Below are positions 33,044 to 42,541 of a stretch of 64,000 bases of DNA, piece by piece. Source of the stretch: Fluviicoccus sp. (GTDB lineage Bacteria > Pseudomonadota > Gammaproteobacteria > Pseudomonadales > Moraxellaceae); assembly GCF_030646115.1 (NCBI RefSeq), contig NZ_JAUSMX010000012.1:1-64000 (forward strand), written 5' to 3'. Under the pieces are notes generated by a model. The model did no database searches. It saw only the letters and a list, made by a program, of their open reading frames with translations, and was not told where the DNA came from. How positions within the stretch are numbered: the first letter of the stretch is position 1; each line of letters begins with the position of its first letter. A program made the translations under genes and the position numbers.

Positions 33044-34186
33044 ATGGACAAGGGTAGTGAGCCGCTGGAGCAGTGGCTGTTGTTATGGCGTTTGCTGGAA
33101 CAATCGCATACGGCGTTCCTGAAGTTGTGGCGGCATCTGGAGACGCCATCCGCCGCATTGCAGGCCGACCCACAGTGCTGGGCGCAGGCCGGATTGTCGG
33201 CGCGCTGGTTGAAGGCGCTGGAGCAATGGCGGGCGGGCAACGACCTGTTGGTGCGGCGCGATGTCGAGGAGGCGCAGCGCCTTGTTGCCCGGCATGACTT
33301 GACGGTGCTGACGCTGGCGGACAGCGCGTATCCGCCCTTGCTGCTCGAAATTGCCGACCCGCCGCCGCTGCTGTTCTGTCAGGGCGAGGCCGGTCATCTG
33401 GCTTGGCCGCAGGTGGCGATGGTGGGCAGCCGCCGCCCAAGCCAGAACGGCCTGACTACGGCGCGGGATTTTGCCGCTGATCTGGCGCGGCAGGGGCTGG
33501 GTATCACCAGCGGTCTGGCCATGGGTATTGATGCCGCGGCCCATCAGGCGGCGCTGCAGGCCGAAGGTATTACCGTGGCCGTGCTGGGCTCGGGGTTGTG
33601 CGATCTTTACCCCCGCCAGCATGCCGCCCTGGCGGAGGCCATCGTTGCCCATGATGGCATTCTCGTCAGTGAATTCCTGCCGCAGACACCGCCCCAGCAA
33701 TACCATTTTCCCCGCCGCAACCGCGTCATCAGCGGCCTCAGCCTGGGGGTGCTGGTGGTGGAAGCGGCCGTACAAAGCGGGACGCTGATTACTGCCCGAC
33801 TGGCGCTGGAACAGAACCGTGAGGTCTGGGCCATTCCCGGCTCCATCCATAATCCGCAGGTGAAAGGCTGCCATGCCTTGATCCGGGAGGGTGCGCGGCT
33901 GGTGGATGAACCGGTGCAGTTGCTGGAGGATATCGGACCGCGGCTGGCGCAGGCGGCGGCCGGGTCCGGCCATCCGCAGGCGTTGCCACCGATGGAGATG
34001 GAGCTGGATGATCGCGCGCGGCAGGTGCTGACCGTGCTGGGCTGGCAGGTGCAGTCCTTTGATGCGCTGGTGGATCAGAGCGGGTATGATGCCGCGACCA
34101 TGGCCGGCCTGCTCCTGGAGCTGGAACTGGCCGGATGCATTGCGACGGTGGCGGGCGGTTACGAGCAGCTGGCCCCGTCACGCTGA
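33044..34186 (+). CDS. dprA: DNA processing protein DprA
   Basis: A 380-residue protein that loads RecA on incoming single-stranded DNA during natural transformation. The Rossmann-like core has MVGSRRPSQNG, SGLAMGIDAAAHQAAL and SEFLPQTPPQQYHFPRRNRVISGLS, and the C-terminal DML1-like winged helix is present. Start ATG 33044. It leads a dprA-tsaC-hemF run in the conserved Pseudomonas-like order. Confidence 0.95.
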   Translation: MDKGSEPLEQWLLLWRLLEQSHTAFLKLWRHLETPSAALQADPQCWAQAGLSARWLKALEQWRAGNDLLVRRDVEEAQRLVARHDLTVLTLADSAYPPLLLEIADPPPLLFCQGEAGHLAWPQVAMVGSRRPSQNGLTTARDFAADLARQGLGITSGLAMGIDAAAHQAALQAEGITVAVLGSGLCDLYPRQHAALAEAIVAHDGILVSEFLPQTPPQQYHFPRRNRVISGLSLGVLVVEAAVQSGTLITARLALEQNREVWAIPGSIHNPQVKGCHALIREGARLVDEPVQLLEDIGPRLAQAAAGSGHPQALPPMEMELDDRARQVLTVLGWQVQSFDALVDQSGYDAATMAGLLLELELAGCIATVAGGYEQLAPSR

Positions 34187-34199
34187 CAGCGGGTGACCC

Positions 34200-34766
34200 A
34201 TGCCTTTTCCTTCTGACATCCAGCTTCGCCAGGCCGTCCGGACTCTGGAGGCCGGCGGCGTAGTCGCCTATCCCACCGAGGCCGTCTGGGGTCTGGGCTG
34301 TGATCCCTTTGACCGGGCGGCGGTGCTGCGCCTGCTCGACATCAAGCAGCGGCCGATGCACAAGGGCCTGATCGTGATTGCCGCCGACGTGGCGCAGGTG
34401 CTGCCATGGCTGGGCGGTTTGACCGTCAGCCAGTGCCGCCGCGTCATTGAAAGCTGGCCGGGGCCGAATACCTGGGTGGTGCCGGTGGGCCATGATTTCC
34501 CCGAGTGGGTGCGTGGTGACCATGCCAGTGTCGCCATTCGCGTTTCCGCACATACGGGGGTGCAGGCGCTTTGCCGCCGTTATGGCGGGCCGCTGGTCTC
34601 CACCAGCGCCAACCGTACCGGTCTGCCGCCCGCCCGCACACCGTTGCAGGTGCAGTGCGGCCTGCGCGGGCAGGTTGATTACCTGCTGCCGGGCCGCCTG
34701 GGCGGCCAGACCAAACCCACCCTGATCCGTGACGCCCTGACCGGGCAAGTCCTTCGTCCTTCCTGA
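34200..34766 (+). CDS. tsaC: threonylcarbamoyl-AMP synthase (YrdC/Sua5 fold)
   Basis: A 188-residue enzyme making threonylcarbamoyl-AMP from Thr, bicarbonate and ATP for the t6A37 tRNA modification. The family blocks are GGVVAYPTEAVWGLGCDPFD, KQRPMHKGLIVIA and PLVSTSANRTGLP. Length is that of the short TsaC type. It follows dprA by 13 bases and is followed by hemF, the classical neighbourhood. Confidence 0.95.
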   Translation: MPFPSDIQLRQAVRTLEAGGVVAYPTEAVWGLGCDPFDRAAVLRLLDIKQRPMHKGLIVIAADVAQVLPWLGGLTVSQCRRVIESWPGPNTWVVPVGHDFPEWVRGDHASVAIRVSAHTGVQALCRRYGGPLVSTSANRTGLPPARTPLQVQCGLRGQVDYLLPGRLGGQTKPTLIRDALTGQVLRPS

Positions 34767-34775
34767 ATTTCCTGA

Positions 34776-35711
<936 letters not shown>

Positions 35712-35720
35712 TGGCGGCGG

Positions 35721-36449
35721 TCAGTTGTAGTTGGACCAGTCGTAGACGGCAAAGGGCAATGGTGCTTTGGTCAGTGTGTAACGATCCTGAACCATCATGC
35801 GTTGCATGCCCAGAATGACGCTGTAGGGGGCGCTGCGCTGCACGAAGTTGGCGGCCCAGGCGGGCACGGTGCCGCCGGCGTCAAAGAAGCCTTCGGCTTC
35901 CACCAGAACCTTGTTGGGGCCAACCGGGGAGAACTTGACGGTGATTTCCTCGGCGGGCATGCGCACCAGCGAGCGTTGCTTGGGCAGGTAGTCGGGAACC
36001 GCTGTCACTTTCAGTACTACATAAGGTTTGTTCCGGGTTTGCGGTTCCAGCACACCGCGCAGCACGGTGTCACGGTCCGGTAATCCGGCGGGGGCGTTGT
36101 GCACCATGTAGACGACAAATTCGGTAGTTGAAACCTGCTTCAGCAGGCGGGATTCCCGGGTTTGCCAGAACCACTTGGTGTAGTTCCCGAAATCCAGCAA
36201 TACGTGCGCCAGTGCGTCTACTTTGCCGTCCAGTTCGGCTTCCACCTTGAACGAGCGATAACGCTTGCCGTCTTCCAGCCGGGCCCAGGTCTTGATGTTG
36301 CGGCGTTTGTCGTTACGGGTCAGTTGCCATTCATTACCCAGGGTGGTGCGGAGTTCGTCCAGATCGTCCTCTTCCCCGGCGGCATGCAGCGGAGTCAGGG
36401 GAAGCCAGACAGTCAACAGCAGGCAGAGTCCAAGCAAGCGCAACAGCAT
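35721..36449 (-). CDS. secreted START-like lipid-binding protein (paralog 2)
   Basis: A 242-residue protein with signal peptide (about residues 1-24, LHA-A), then the same START-like domain as 6486-7190: LDELRTTLGNEWQLTRNDKRRNIKTWAR, VLLDFGNYTKWFWQTRESRLLKQVS, NAPAGLPDRD and the AWAANFVQRSAPYSVI helix. ATG 36449 has AAGGAG 8 bases upstream; a longer in-frame start is discarded. Convergent with hemF (9-base gap). The 282 bases from 36450 to 36731 hold its promoter region but no further gene. Confidence 0.75.
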   Translation of the reverse strand: MLLRLLGLCLLLTVWLPLTPLHAAGEEDDLDELRTTLGNEWQLTRNDKRRNIKTWARLEDGKRYRSFKVEAELDGKVDALAHVLLDFGNYTKWFWQTRESRLLKQVSTTEFVVYMVHNAPAGLPDRDTVLRGVLEPQTRNKPYVVLKVTAVPDYLPKQRSLVRMPAEEITVKFSPVGPNKVLVEAEGFFDAGGTVPAWAANFVQRSAPYSVILGMQRMMVQDRYTLTKAPLPFAVYDWSNYN

Positions 36450-36731
36450 AGGTTTAACTCCTTGTGTCGAGCGGCCAGACCGGATTCCGCCACATTGCGG
36501 AAAAAGTGTGAGGCCGTTCTCATTCTTATTGAAGGGCGGTTCCGCGTTATAGTGGCTGTTTACTGAACAGGCTATGACCGCAAAATCGCAGGAACCCGGC
36601 ATTTGGGCCAATTTCTGAGCGCAATGCCAATGGCAACTGTATCAGTCATTCGTCGGAAAAATGTTTATGCCGGTCAGAAATCTGATGAAACGCAAGGAAT
36701 TTCCGGGATTGGATGTCGTCATAACCCTGAT

Positions 36732-38582
36732 TCAGGCGTCCAGCCCGTCGCGGACGCTGACCCGGTTGCGGCCGCTTTCCTTGGCCATGTAGAGTGCGGC
36801 GTCGGCGGTGGCCAGCAGGCGCACGCCGTCTTCAGGATGCTGTGGAACAGCACTGACTGCGCCAATGCTGACCGTGATGCGGAAGTCACCTTTGGGGCCA
36901 GGCACCGCCGTTTGCTCCAGCGCCCGCCTCAAGGTTTCCGCCACATGCCGCACGCCCTCGGGAGACGTGGTGGGCAGCACGATGCAGAATTCTTCTCCGC
37001 CGTAACGGGCCACTCGGTCGCATTCGCGTTGCAGGTTTTCCTGCAGCACCCGGGCGATGATTTGCAGGCAGAGGTCGCCGGTCTGGTGCCCCCAGGTGTC
37101 GTTGACCGCCTTGAAGTGGTCGGCGTCGATAATCAGCAGGCCGAGGTTGTCGCCGGTGCGCAGCGCGCGCTTGACCTCCTGTCGCAGCGCCTCGTCAAAA
37201 TGACGCCGGTTGTAGACGCCGGTGAGGGCGTCGGTCACGGTCAGTTCCTGAAGCCGCAGGTTGGCTTCCATCAGTTCCACCGTGCGTTCCTGCACCCGCC
37301 GTTCCAGCACGGTATTGGCCTGTTGCTGCATGTGCAGCATGTCGACGCGGGCCTGTTCGCGCAGGCTGCGTTCCTGCTGCACGCGGTCAGCCAGCGCGAA
37401 GGACAGCAGCAGGATCTGCATGGCGGAACCCACCGGGACGGCCGCCTCCGTCAGGGCGGAGTGCGGGATCAGCCCGTATTTGTCCAGCGCCAGGACGATG
37501 CCGCTGAGCAGCACAAAGGACCAGGCGGCAATGTAAAAACGGGCCGGTTTGTAACCCTGCCAGGCGCGGTAGACGGCGAAGCAGAGAATGGCCGGCATGC
37601 AGAAGACGCCACATGCCTCCATCAGGTGAATGGCCAGGGTGTAGTCTAGGAGGAATGCGGAAACGGTACCAAACAGGCTGGTGATCAGTGTCAGCCGGAT
37701 GGCGCTGTTCGCCAGACGCCCGGACAAATCCATGTGCAGGAAATTGGTGGCGAACAGCGTGCCAAAGAACAGTGTCAGCGCCAGGCTGAACACCAGCACC
37801 TGGTCGTTCCAGACCGTGGCCATCGGCCACAGGTACTGAAAGGCCAGCCCGTCCAGGCTGGCGAGAAAGACGGTGAGTGCGGCCACATAACCGACGTACC
37901 AGGCATACTGGCGTTCACGTAACGAGATATAGAGGAAGCCGTTATAAAGCAGCATGCTGAGCATGATGCCGAAATACAGGCCCAGGATGAGACTGGTGCG
38001 TTCGTCGTACAGCCGGAACGCCTCGGGCTGCCATAAGGTCAGCGGCACCTGCACGCTGCTGCCGGTTTCCACCCGGATCAACAGGTCGACGCTGCCGTGG
38101 GCCGGGATGTCCACCGGGGTCAGGAAATGCCGGTGCAGGAATGGCCGCGCCGTGAACGGCAGCTTGTCACCCATTTGCCAGTGCCGTGGCGGGCCGGAGG
38201 AGGGCGTCAGCCAGACCTGGACATTGTCCAGCACCGGATAGCCGATTTCCAGCAGGCGGGTTTGCGGTACAGGAGAGGCATTGATCAGGCGGCTGTGCAG
38301 CCACATGGCGCTGTGGCTGTAGCCGAAATTCGGGTTTTCGCCTTTCACCGGCAGCCAGCCGGGCAAACGCCTGATCTCGGCGGGGCCCAACTGCCGTCCG
38401 GGATCGGCAACATAGTCCATGCTGCCGCCCGGGGACTGCCGGGCCGCCGCCGGATCGACCAGCAGTGTACCGGCTGTGACCGGCAGCGCCAGCCACGGCA
38501 ACAGCAGCAGGGCCAACATCATGCGCAGCAGGCGTGACGTTGGCGGTGGGGTTCGGCCAAACGGCCGGGAGTGTTTCTGCAT
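36732..38582 (-). CDS. 7TM-DISM diguanylate cyclase (GGDEF)
   Basis: A 616-residue membrane enzyme that would make cyclic di-GMP. Order: signal/anchor segment, an extracytoplasmic 7TMR-DISM sensor domain (about residues 45-190), seven membrane helices (about 200-395), a coiled-coil linker (EQARVDMLHMQQQANTVLERRVQERT), then a GGDEF domain with active site GGEEF (528-532) and inhibitory I-site RECD (519-522), so product feedback is likely. ATG 38582 is used; a TTG 7 codons upstream is possible. The signal sensed is unknown. Confidence 0.9.
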   Translation of the reverse strand: MQKHSRPFGRTPPPTSRLLRMMLALLLLPWLALPVTAGTLLVDPAAARQSPGGSMDYVADPGRQLGPAEIRRLPGWLPVKGENPNFGYSHSAMWLHSRLINASPVPQTRLLEIGYPVLDNVQVWLTPSSGPPRHWQMGDKLPFTARPFLHRHFLTPVDIPAHGSVDLLIRVETGSSVQVPLTLWQPEAFRLYDERTSLILGLYFGIMLSMLLYNGFLYISLRERQYAWYVGYVAALTVFLASLDGLAFQYLWPMATVWNDQVLVFSLALTLFFGTLFATNFLHMDLSGRLANSAIRLTLITSLFGTVSAFLLDYTLAIHLMEACGVFCMPAILCFAVYRAWQGYKPARFYIAAWSFVLLSGIVLALDKYGLIPHSALTEAAVPVGSAMQILLLSFALADRVQQERSLREQARVDMLHMQQQANTVLERRVQERTVELMEANLRLQELTVTDALTGVYNRRHFDEALRQEVKRALRTGDNLGLLIIDADHFKAVNDTWGHQTGDLCLQIIARVLQENLQRECDRVARYGGEEFCIVLPTTSPEGVRHVAETLRRALEQTAVPGPKGDFRITVSIGAVSAVPQHPEDGVRLLATADAALYMAKESGRNRVSVRDGLDA

Positions 38583-38644
38583 ATTTTTTTTATGATTGTC
38601 CAAAGCCGCCGGCCATTCGGCCCGGCGCTATTATGAACAGTTGC

Positions 38645-40468
38645 TCAACGGACGCCAATCACCGCCGGCCATGAACCGACCGCTGGCAGCCGCCGCAGGA
38701 CGGCGTGGCCCGGCGGCATTGTCTCCGCCTGCACAAACACACGCAGTTTGTGCATGGGGCCTTCCACCTTGAACCGGAACGGCAGGCGGCCGTCGGCATC
38801 CATCAGCGCCGCCAGCCCCGGCGACGCCTTCAGCAGCTTTTGCGAGCGCACGGCCGAAAGGCGGGCGCTGACGTCCCAGCGCACCACCAGCCGGTTGAGG
38901 TCGAAGGAGCCGCTTATCAGCGTGTCCATGACCGGGCCGTCGGGGTCGCTGAGGCTGTCGGCGGCGAAATTGCGGAAACTGACAAAGCCGTTGTCATAAT
39001 CCATGGCGCCGCGCACGCCGCCAGCCGTCAGTTTCTCGGACGGGCGGATGACGCTGTCCAGCACCCGCACCGGGACGCGGTTGCCCAGCGCCAGCTTCAG
39101 GCCGTCGCGGAACAGCCAGGCATTGAGCAGCACAAGATCCCGTCCGGTGACGTTGGCTTTGGCCTTGATGGTGAAATCCTTCGGCGTCAGGTTAGCCGAG
39201 AAATCCACTTTCAGGTCGGCTCCCGGTTTCTTCTCGAACACTTCCGCCAGAAACAGCCCCAGGCCGCTGACATCCAGCTTGCCGGTGGAAGCCATGGCCT
39301 GCATGTCGCCTTTGGCGTGGATATCGAGGGCGGCCGTGCCGTTGAATTGCAGGCCCTTGGGCAGATAGGCGCGGAAGAAGGGATAAATTTCCTCCATGGC
39401 CGCCAGGTCGATGGCGGGAGCGCGCAGGTCGATGTCGATCACCGGCGTGCGCGGAATGCCACGCACCATGCCATCCAGGGTGAGGCGGTTGCCGCCCATG
39501 CTGACAGCCATGTTGTTGATGGCCACCTGCTGCTGTTTCAGCGACACGACGTTGCGGCCGATATCCAGCGCCATCGTGAAGGGCTTGCCGCGCAGCGTGC
39601 CGTCCCGCGACACCATCACCAGGTTTTCCAGGCGGATGCCGCCCTTGCTGGTCATGCCGTCCCAGGCGTTGCCCTGCAATTGCAGTTTCATCGAGGCCGT
39701 GCCGCTTTCCGGGTAGGCGGTAAGGCCGTCGGGGATGTAGGCGGAAAACGGCAGGATCGGGGCTTGGTCGACGGTCAGCACACCGTCCAGCGGCACCTGC
39801 TCGGAGCGCACGGTGTCGAGGATGGGCCCGGCGACGCCGCGCAGGCTGACGTTGCGGGTCTTGGCGCCCGGTGTGCGCAGCCCGACATTGAGCTGGAACT
39901 TGTCCTTGATGGCGAACCCGGTAAAACGGGCGTCAATGTCGTCAAACACCAGCCGCGCCGGACCGCGCGCGGCCGTGGCGTCCACCACCCGCACCGAGCC
40001 GCCGCTGGCGTGGAAGTTCTTCACCCGTAGCCAGTTCATCAGCGGTCCGCGCTTCTGCTGCATCAGGTCGCCGACATTCAGCGTGTAGTCGCGGTCCACC
40101 AGCACGTTGGCCTGGAAGTCGCGGATGTCGAGCTTAGTGACGGAGATACGGCCGATCAGCAGCGGCAGCAGGTCGGCGGTGAGGCTGATTTCCCGGGCGG
40201 TGTAGAAATGTTTCCAGTCGCGCAGCGGGTGACGGGCAAAGCGTTCGTTTTCGGAAATGGTGAGGTCACTGACCTTGGCGCTGAACGGCAGGAAACCGAG
40301 CTTCAGTGACTTGTAGTCCATCTTGCGCGGAATCACCGTCTGCACGGCGGCTTCCCCGGCCTTGCGCGCCTGCGCCTCATCAACGGCGGCGATGGCGGCG
40401 GTCAACGGCAGCGTGGCGGTGAGACAGGCTGAAAGCAGCAGGGCGGAGCGGCGGTTGGGGTTTGGCAC
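38645..40468 (-). CDS. AsmA-like periplasmic/outer-membrane assembly protein
   Basis: A 607-residue exported protein. GTG 40468 gives PNPNRRSALLLSACLTATLP, a good signal sequence; an ATG 24 codons upstream would hide it. The body has repeated AsmA-type beta segments (KLDIRDFQANVLVDRDYTLNVGDL, GRISVTKLDIRDF, FNGTAALDIHAKGDMQ, FDLNRLVVRWDVSA), as in proteins affecting lipid transfer or outer-membrane assembly. Shorter than AsmA/TamB; exact family member uncertain. The long frame upstream on this strand, overlapping the Dnr-like gene, is not coding. Confidence 0.7.
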   Translation of the reverse strand: MPNPNRRSALLLSACLTATLPLTAAIAAVDEAQARKAGEAAVQTVIPRKMDYKSLKLGFLPFSAKVSDLTISENERFARHPLRDWKHFYTAREISLTADLLPLLIGRISVTKLDIRDFQANVLVDRDYTLNVGDLMQQKRGPLMNWLRVKNFHASGGSVRVVDATAARGPARLVFDDIDARFTGFAIKDKFQLNVGLRTPGAKTRNVSLRGVAGPILDTVRSEQVPLDGVLTVDQAPILPFSAYIPDGLTAYPESGTASMKLQLQGNAWDGMTSKGGIRLENLVMVSRDGTLRGKPFTMALDIGRNVVSLKQQQVAINNMAVSMGGNRLTLDGMVRGIPRTPVIDIDLRAPAIDLAAMEEIYPFFRAYLPKGLQFNGTAALDIHAKGDMQAMASTGKLDVSGLGLFLAEVFEKKPGADLKVDFSANLTPKDFTIKAKANVTGRDLVLLNAWLFRDGLKLALGNRVPVRVLDSVIRPSEKLTAGGVRGAMDYDNGFVSFRNFAADSLSDPDGPVMDTLISGSFDLNRLVVRWDVSARLSAVRSQKLLKASPGLAALMDADGRLPFRFKVEGPMHKLRVFVQAETMPPGHAVLRRLPAVGSWPAVIGVR

Positions 40469-40681
40469 GGTAGGCGAAGGTTCCCGTAGGTGGCGATGGT
40501 CGTGAATTTTCAGTCTGACACAGTCCGCCCGGCCCTGCATTGGGGGAATCGGCCGATATTGTACGGCCCGTCGGCCAAGCGGCGCGGCGAGGTTAGTGTC
40601 TTGATGCCTGTTCTTCAGAAAGCGAATGACTGGCCGTTTGGCGAGGTGTCGGTTTGCAAGGCGCGGGCTAGATTCAAACAT

Positions 40682-40715
40682 GGGGAGAACCGCAGGTTTT
40701 CCCCCTCGTTTTTTT
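40682..40715 (+). terminator. intrinsic terminator in the leader of the Dnr-like gene
   Basis: GGGGAGAACC (40682-40691), 3-base loop, GGTTTTCCCC (40695-40704) with one G-T pair, then TCG and seven T's (40709-40715). No plus-strand gene lies upstream until far away (the AsmA-like gene points the other way), so it either ends a small RNA or acts as an attenuator 47 bases before the regulator start. No protein-coding gene is visible in 40469-40762. Confidence 0.75.
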
Positions 40716-40762
40716 AATGGTTTGAGAACCGGCCCTGACAGGCTGGCAGAGGTGACAGGCCC

Positions 40763-41479
40763 ATGATTCCCGCCCCCGAGATTCGCCATACGGTGTTGCG
40801 CCATCCCTTGTTCCAGCATCTGGACGCGGCGGTGCAGGACCGCCTGCTGGCATCGATCCGTGAATTCCATCAACCGGCGGGTGCGTTGCTGATCCGTCAG
40901 GGCCAGGCGGCGGTCAATTTCTTCCTGGTGCTGTCCGGCAAGGTGAAGTTGTTCCGCATTTCTCAGGATGGTCAGGAAAAGGTGGTGGAAATCATCCACC
41001 CCGGCCAGACCTTCGCCGAGGCGGTGATGTTCATGCAACGCTCGGAATACCCGGTGTGCGCCGAGGCGCTGGACCCGCTGCATCTGGTGAGCGTGCCGAA
41101 TGCGCTGATGCTGCAGGCGCTGTCCGAGAATCCGCAGGCCTGCCTGCACCTGCTGGGGCATCTCAGCATCCGCCTGCACCAGCGGTTGGGCGAACTGGAA
41201 ACGCTGACCTTGCAGAACGCCACCCAGCGTTTTGCGTTGTACCTGATCCAGCAACTGGAAAACCGCGCCGAGGATTGCGCCGAGATTGACCTGCTGCTGC
41301 CGAAGCGGCTGATTGCCGCCCGCTTGTCGATGCAGCCGGAAACGCTGTCGCGCATTATCGGCAAACTGCGTGAGGAAGGTTTGGTGGAGGTGCAAGGCCG
41401 CCATGTGCGGATTCCCAGCGTCGAGGCCCTGCTGGGTCGGTTCAATGATGCGCCGGTGCAACGGGTGACGTTGCGCTGA
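40763..41479 (+). CDS. CRP/FNR-family regulator, Dnr-like
   Basis: A 238-residue regulator: cyclic-nucleotide-binding-like beta barrel (FHQPAGALLIRQGQAAVNFFLVLSGKVKLFRIS), dimer helix, and HTH with PETLSRIIGKLREEGL. The E-x-x-S-R recognition pattern is that of FNR/ANR/DNR, predicting TTGAT-N4-ATCAA sites; one such box lies at 58624-58637. It lacks the N-terminal cysteine cluster of Fnr/Anr, so it is Dnr-type (haem/NO responsive) rather than an O2 sensor. The gene follows an intrinsic terminator and may be attenuated. Confidence 0.8.
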   Translation: MIPAPEIRHTVLRHPLFQHLDAAVQDRLLASIREFHQPAGALLIRQGQAAVNFFLVLSGKVKLFRISQDGQEKVVEIIHPGQTFAEAVMFMQRSEYPVCAEALDPLHLVSVPNALMLQALSENPQACLHLLGHLSIRLHQRLGELETLTLQNATQRFALYLIQQLENRAEDCAEIDLLLPKRLIAARLSMQPETLSRIIGKLREEGLVEVQGRHVRIPSVEALLGRFNDAPVQRVTLR

Positions 41480-41563
41480 GTCGCTATTTTCAGACCTTAT
41501 AAAATAAATACCGAACCGGACCTGAGGCCCGGATTCTTAAGCCTTCAATCAGTAAACGCTATT

Positions 41564-41580
41564 GATAATGATTATCATTT
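41564..41580. promoter_or_regulatory. Fur box upstream of tonB
   Basis: GATAATGATTATCATTT matches the 19-bp Fur consensus (GATAATGATAATCATTATC) closely. It is about 36-52 bases upstream of the tonB start, in a strikingly AT-rich patch, so the tonB-receptor locus should be derepressed in low iron. Confidence 0.85.
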
Positions 41581-41615
41581 AAAATAAGATAAGCCCATAG
41601 CCGGGAGGTATGGGC

Positions 41616-42518
41616 ATGATTGTGACGATGCGGTCGATACAGGAGAAGGGGGGCGGACACGGGCGCTGGATGGAGCGTGAGTCGTTCCGCCGCTGGTGCC
41701 TGGCCTTTGGGCTGGAGGCGCTGTTGGTGCTGCTCTTGCTGCTGCTGGCCGGTCAGGCGGCGCTCCTGCCGTCCGCGCCGGTGATGAGCCCGGAAGCGGA
41801 TGCCGGAACCGGCGATGACCTCTCGGTCATGCTGCTGATGGCGTCCGGGCAGCCGCTGCGCCCCGCCCGTTTTGCGCCTGCCGCTTCCTCTCCTGCCGTC
41901 ACTGCCGTGACGAAACCGGTCAAAGCGACTGCCGTGTCCGCGCCCGTTGTGCCGACGACCCGCGCGGTCGAACCGGTAAGCACCGCTGCACCGGCCGCTG
42001 TCACGCCGCTGGTCCGTGAAGCATCTCCCGCTGCCACTGTGGCTGAACCCGTGGCCGTTCCTAATGCCGCTCCCGCTTTGGCCGCCACGGACGCCGGTGG
42101 TGCCGGATCCGCTGCCGGACAGACATCAACCACCGGTGCTGTCGGCAGCTCCGGCCTGCCAAGCACCAACGCCGGTGCAACCGGCAGCAGTCAGGGCAGC
42201 GGTTCCGGCGTGGGTTCACGCCATGCGCGCCATCCCTATTTCGGCAAGCTCAAGACCTGGCTCAACGCCCACAAGACCTATCCCGCCGCGCTGAAGAAAG
42301 CCAAGACGCAGGGCACGGTGCTGCTGACCTTCACCATCAGCCGCCGCGGTGAACTGCTGTCGTCCCGGATTGTCACCGGCTCCGGCGAACCGGGGCTGGA
42401 CCAGGCTGCGCTGGAGATGCTGCAACGCTCCAGCCCGATGCCGCCGCTTCCCGATGACCTGGGGCTGGACCAGCTGACGCTGACCATCCCCGTCGAATAT
42501 TCGCTGATTACCCGCTAA
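41616..42518 (+). CDS. tonB: TonB energy-transducing protein
   Basis: A 300-residue inner-membrane-anchored protein that couples proton-motive force to outer-membrane receptors. One N-terminal membrane helix (about residues 25-50) is followed by a long Ala/Pro/Thr/Val-rich spacer and the C-terminal TonB domain (HPYFGKLKTWLNAHKTYPAALKKAKTQGTVLLTFTISRRGEL). ATG 41616 is 7 bases after GGGAGG; an ATG at 41610 is too close to it. A Fur box precedes it and the siderophore receptor follows by 23 bases. Confidence 0.9.
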   Translation: MIVTMRSIQEKGGGHGRWMERESFRRWCLAFGLEALLVLLLLLLAGQAALLPSAPVMSPEADAGTGDDLSVMLLMASGQPLRPARFAPAASSPAVTAVTKPVKATAVSAPVVPTTRAVEPVSTAAPAAVTPLVREASPAATVAEPVAVPNAAPALAATDAGGAGSAAGQTSTTGAVGSSGLPSTNAGATGSSQGSGSGVGSRHARHPYFGKLKTWLNAHKTYPAALKKAKTQGTVLLTFTISRRGELLSSRIVTGSGEPGLDQAALEMLQRSSPMPPLPDDLGLDQLTLTIPVEYSLITR

Positions 42519-42541
42519 CCCTTTATTTCCAGGAGTTCATG

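Noticed and set aside
40469-41461. 330-residue N-terminal extension of the AsmA-like protein
   Set aside because: It lies antisense to the Dnr-like gene and would bury the signal peptide that starts at GTG 40468.
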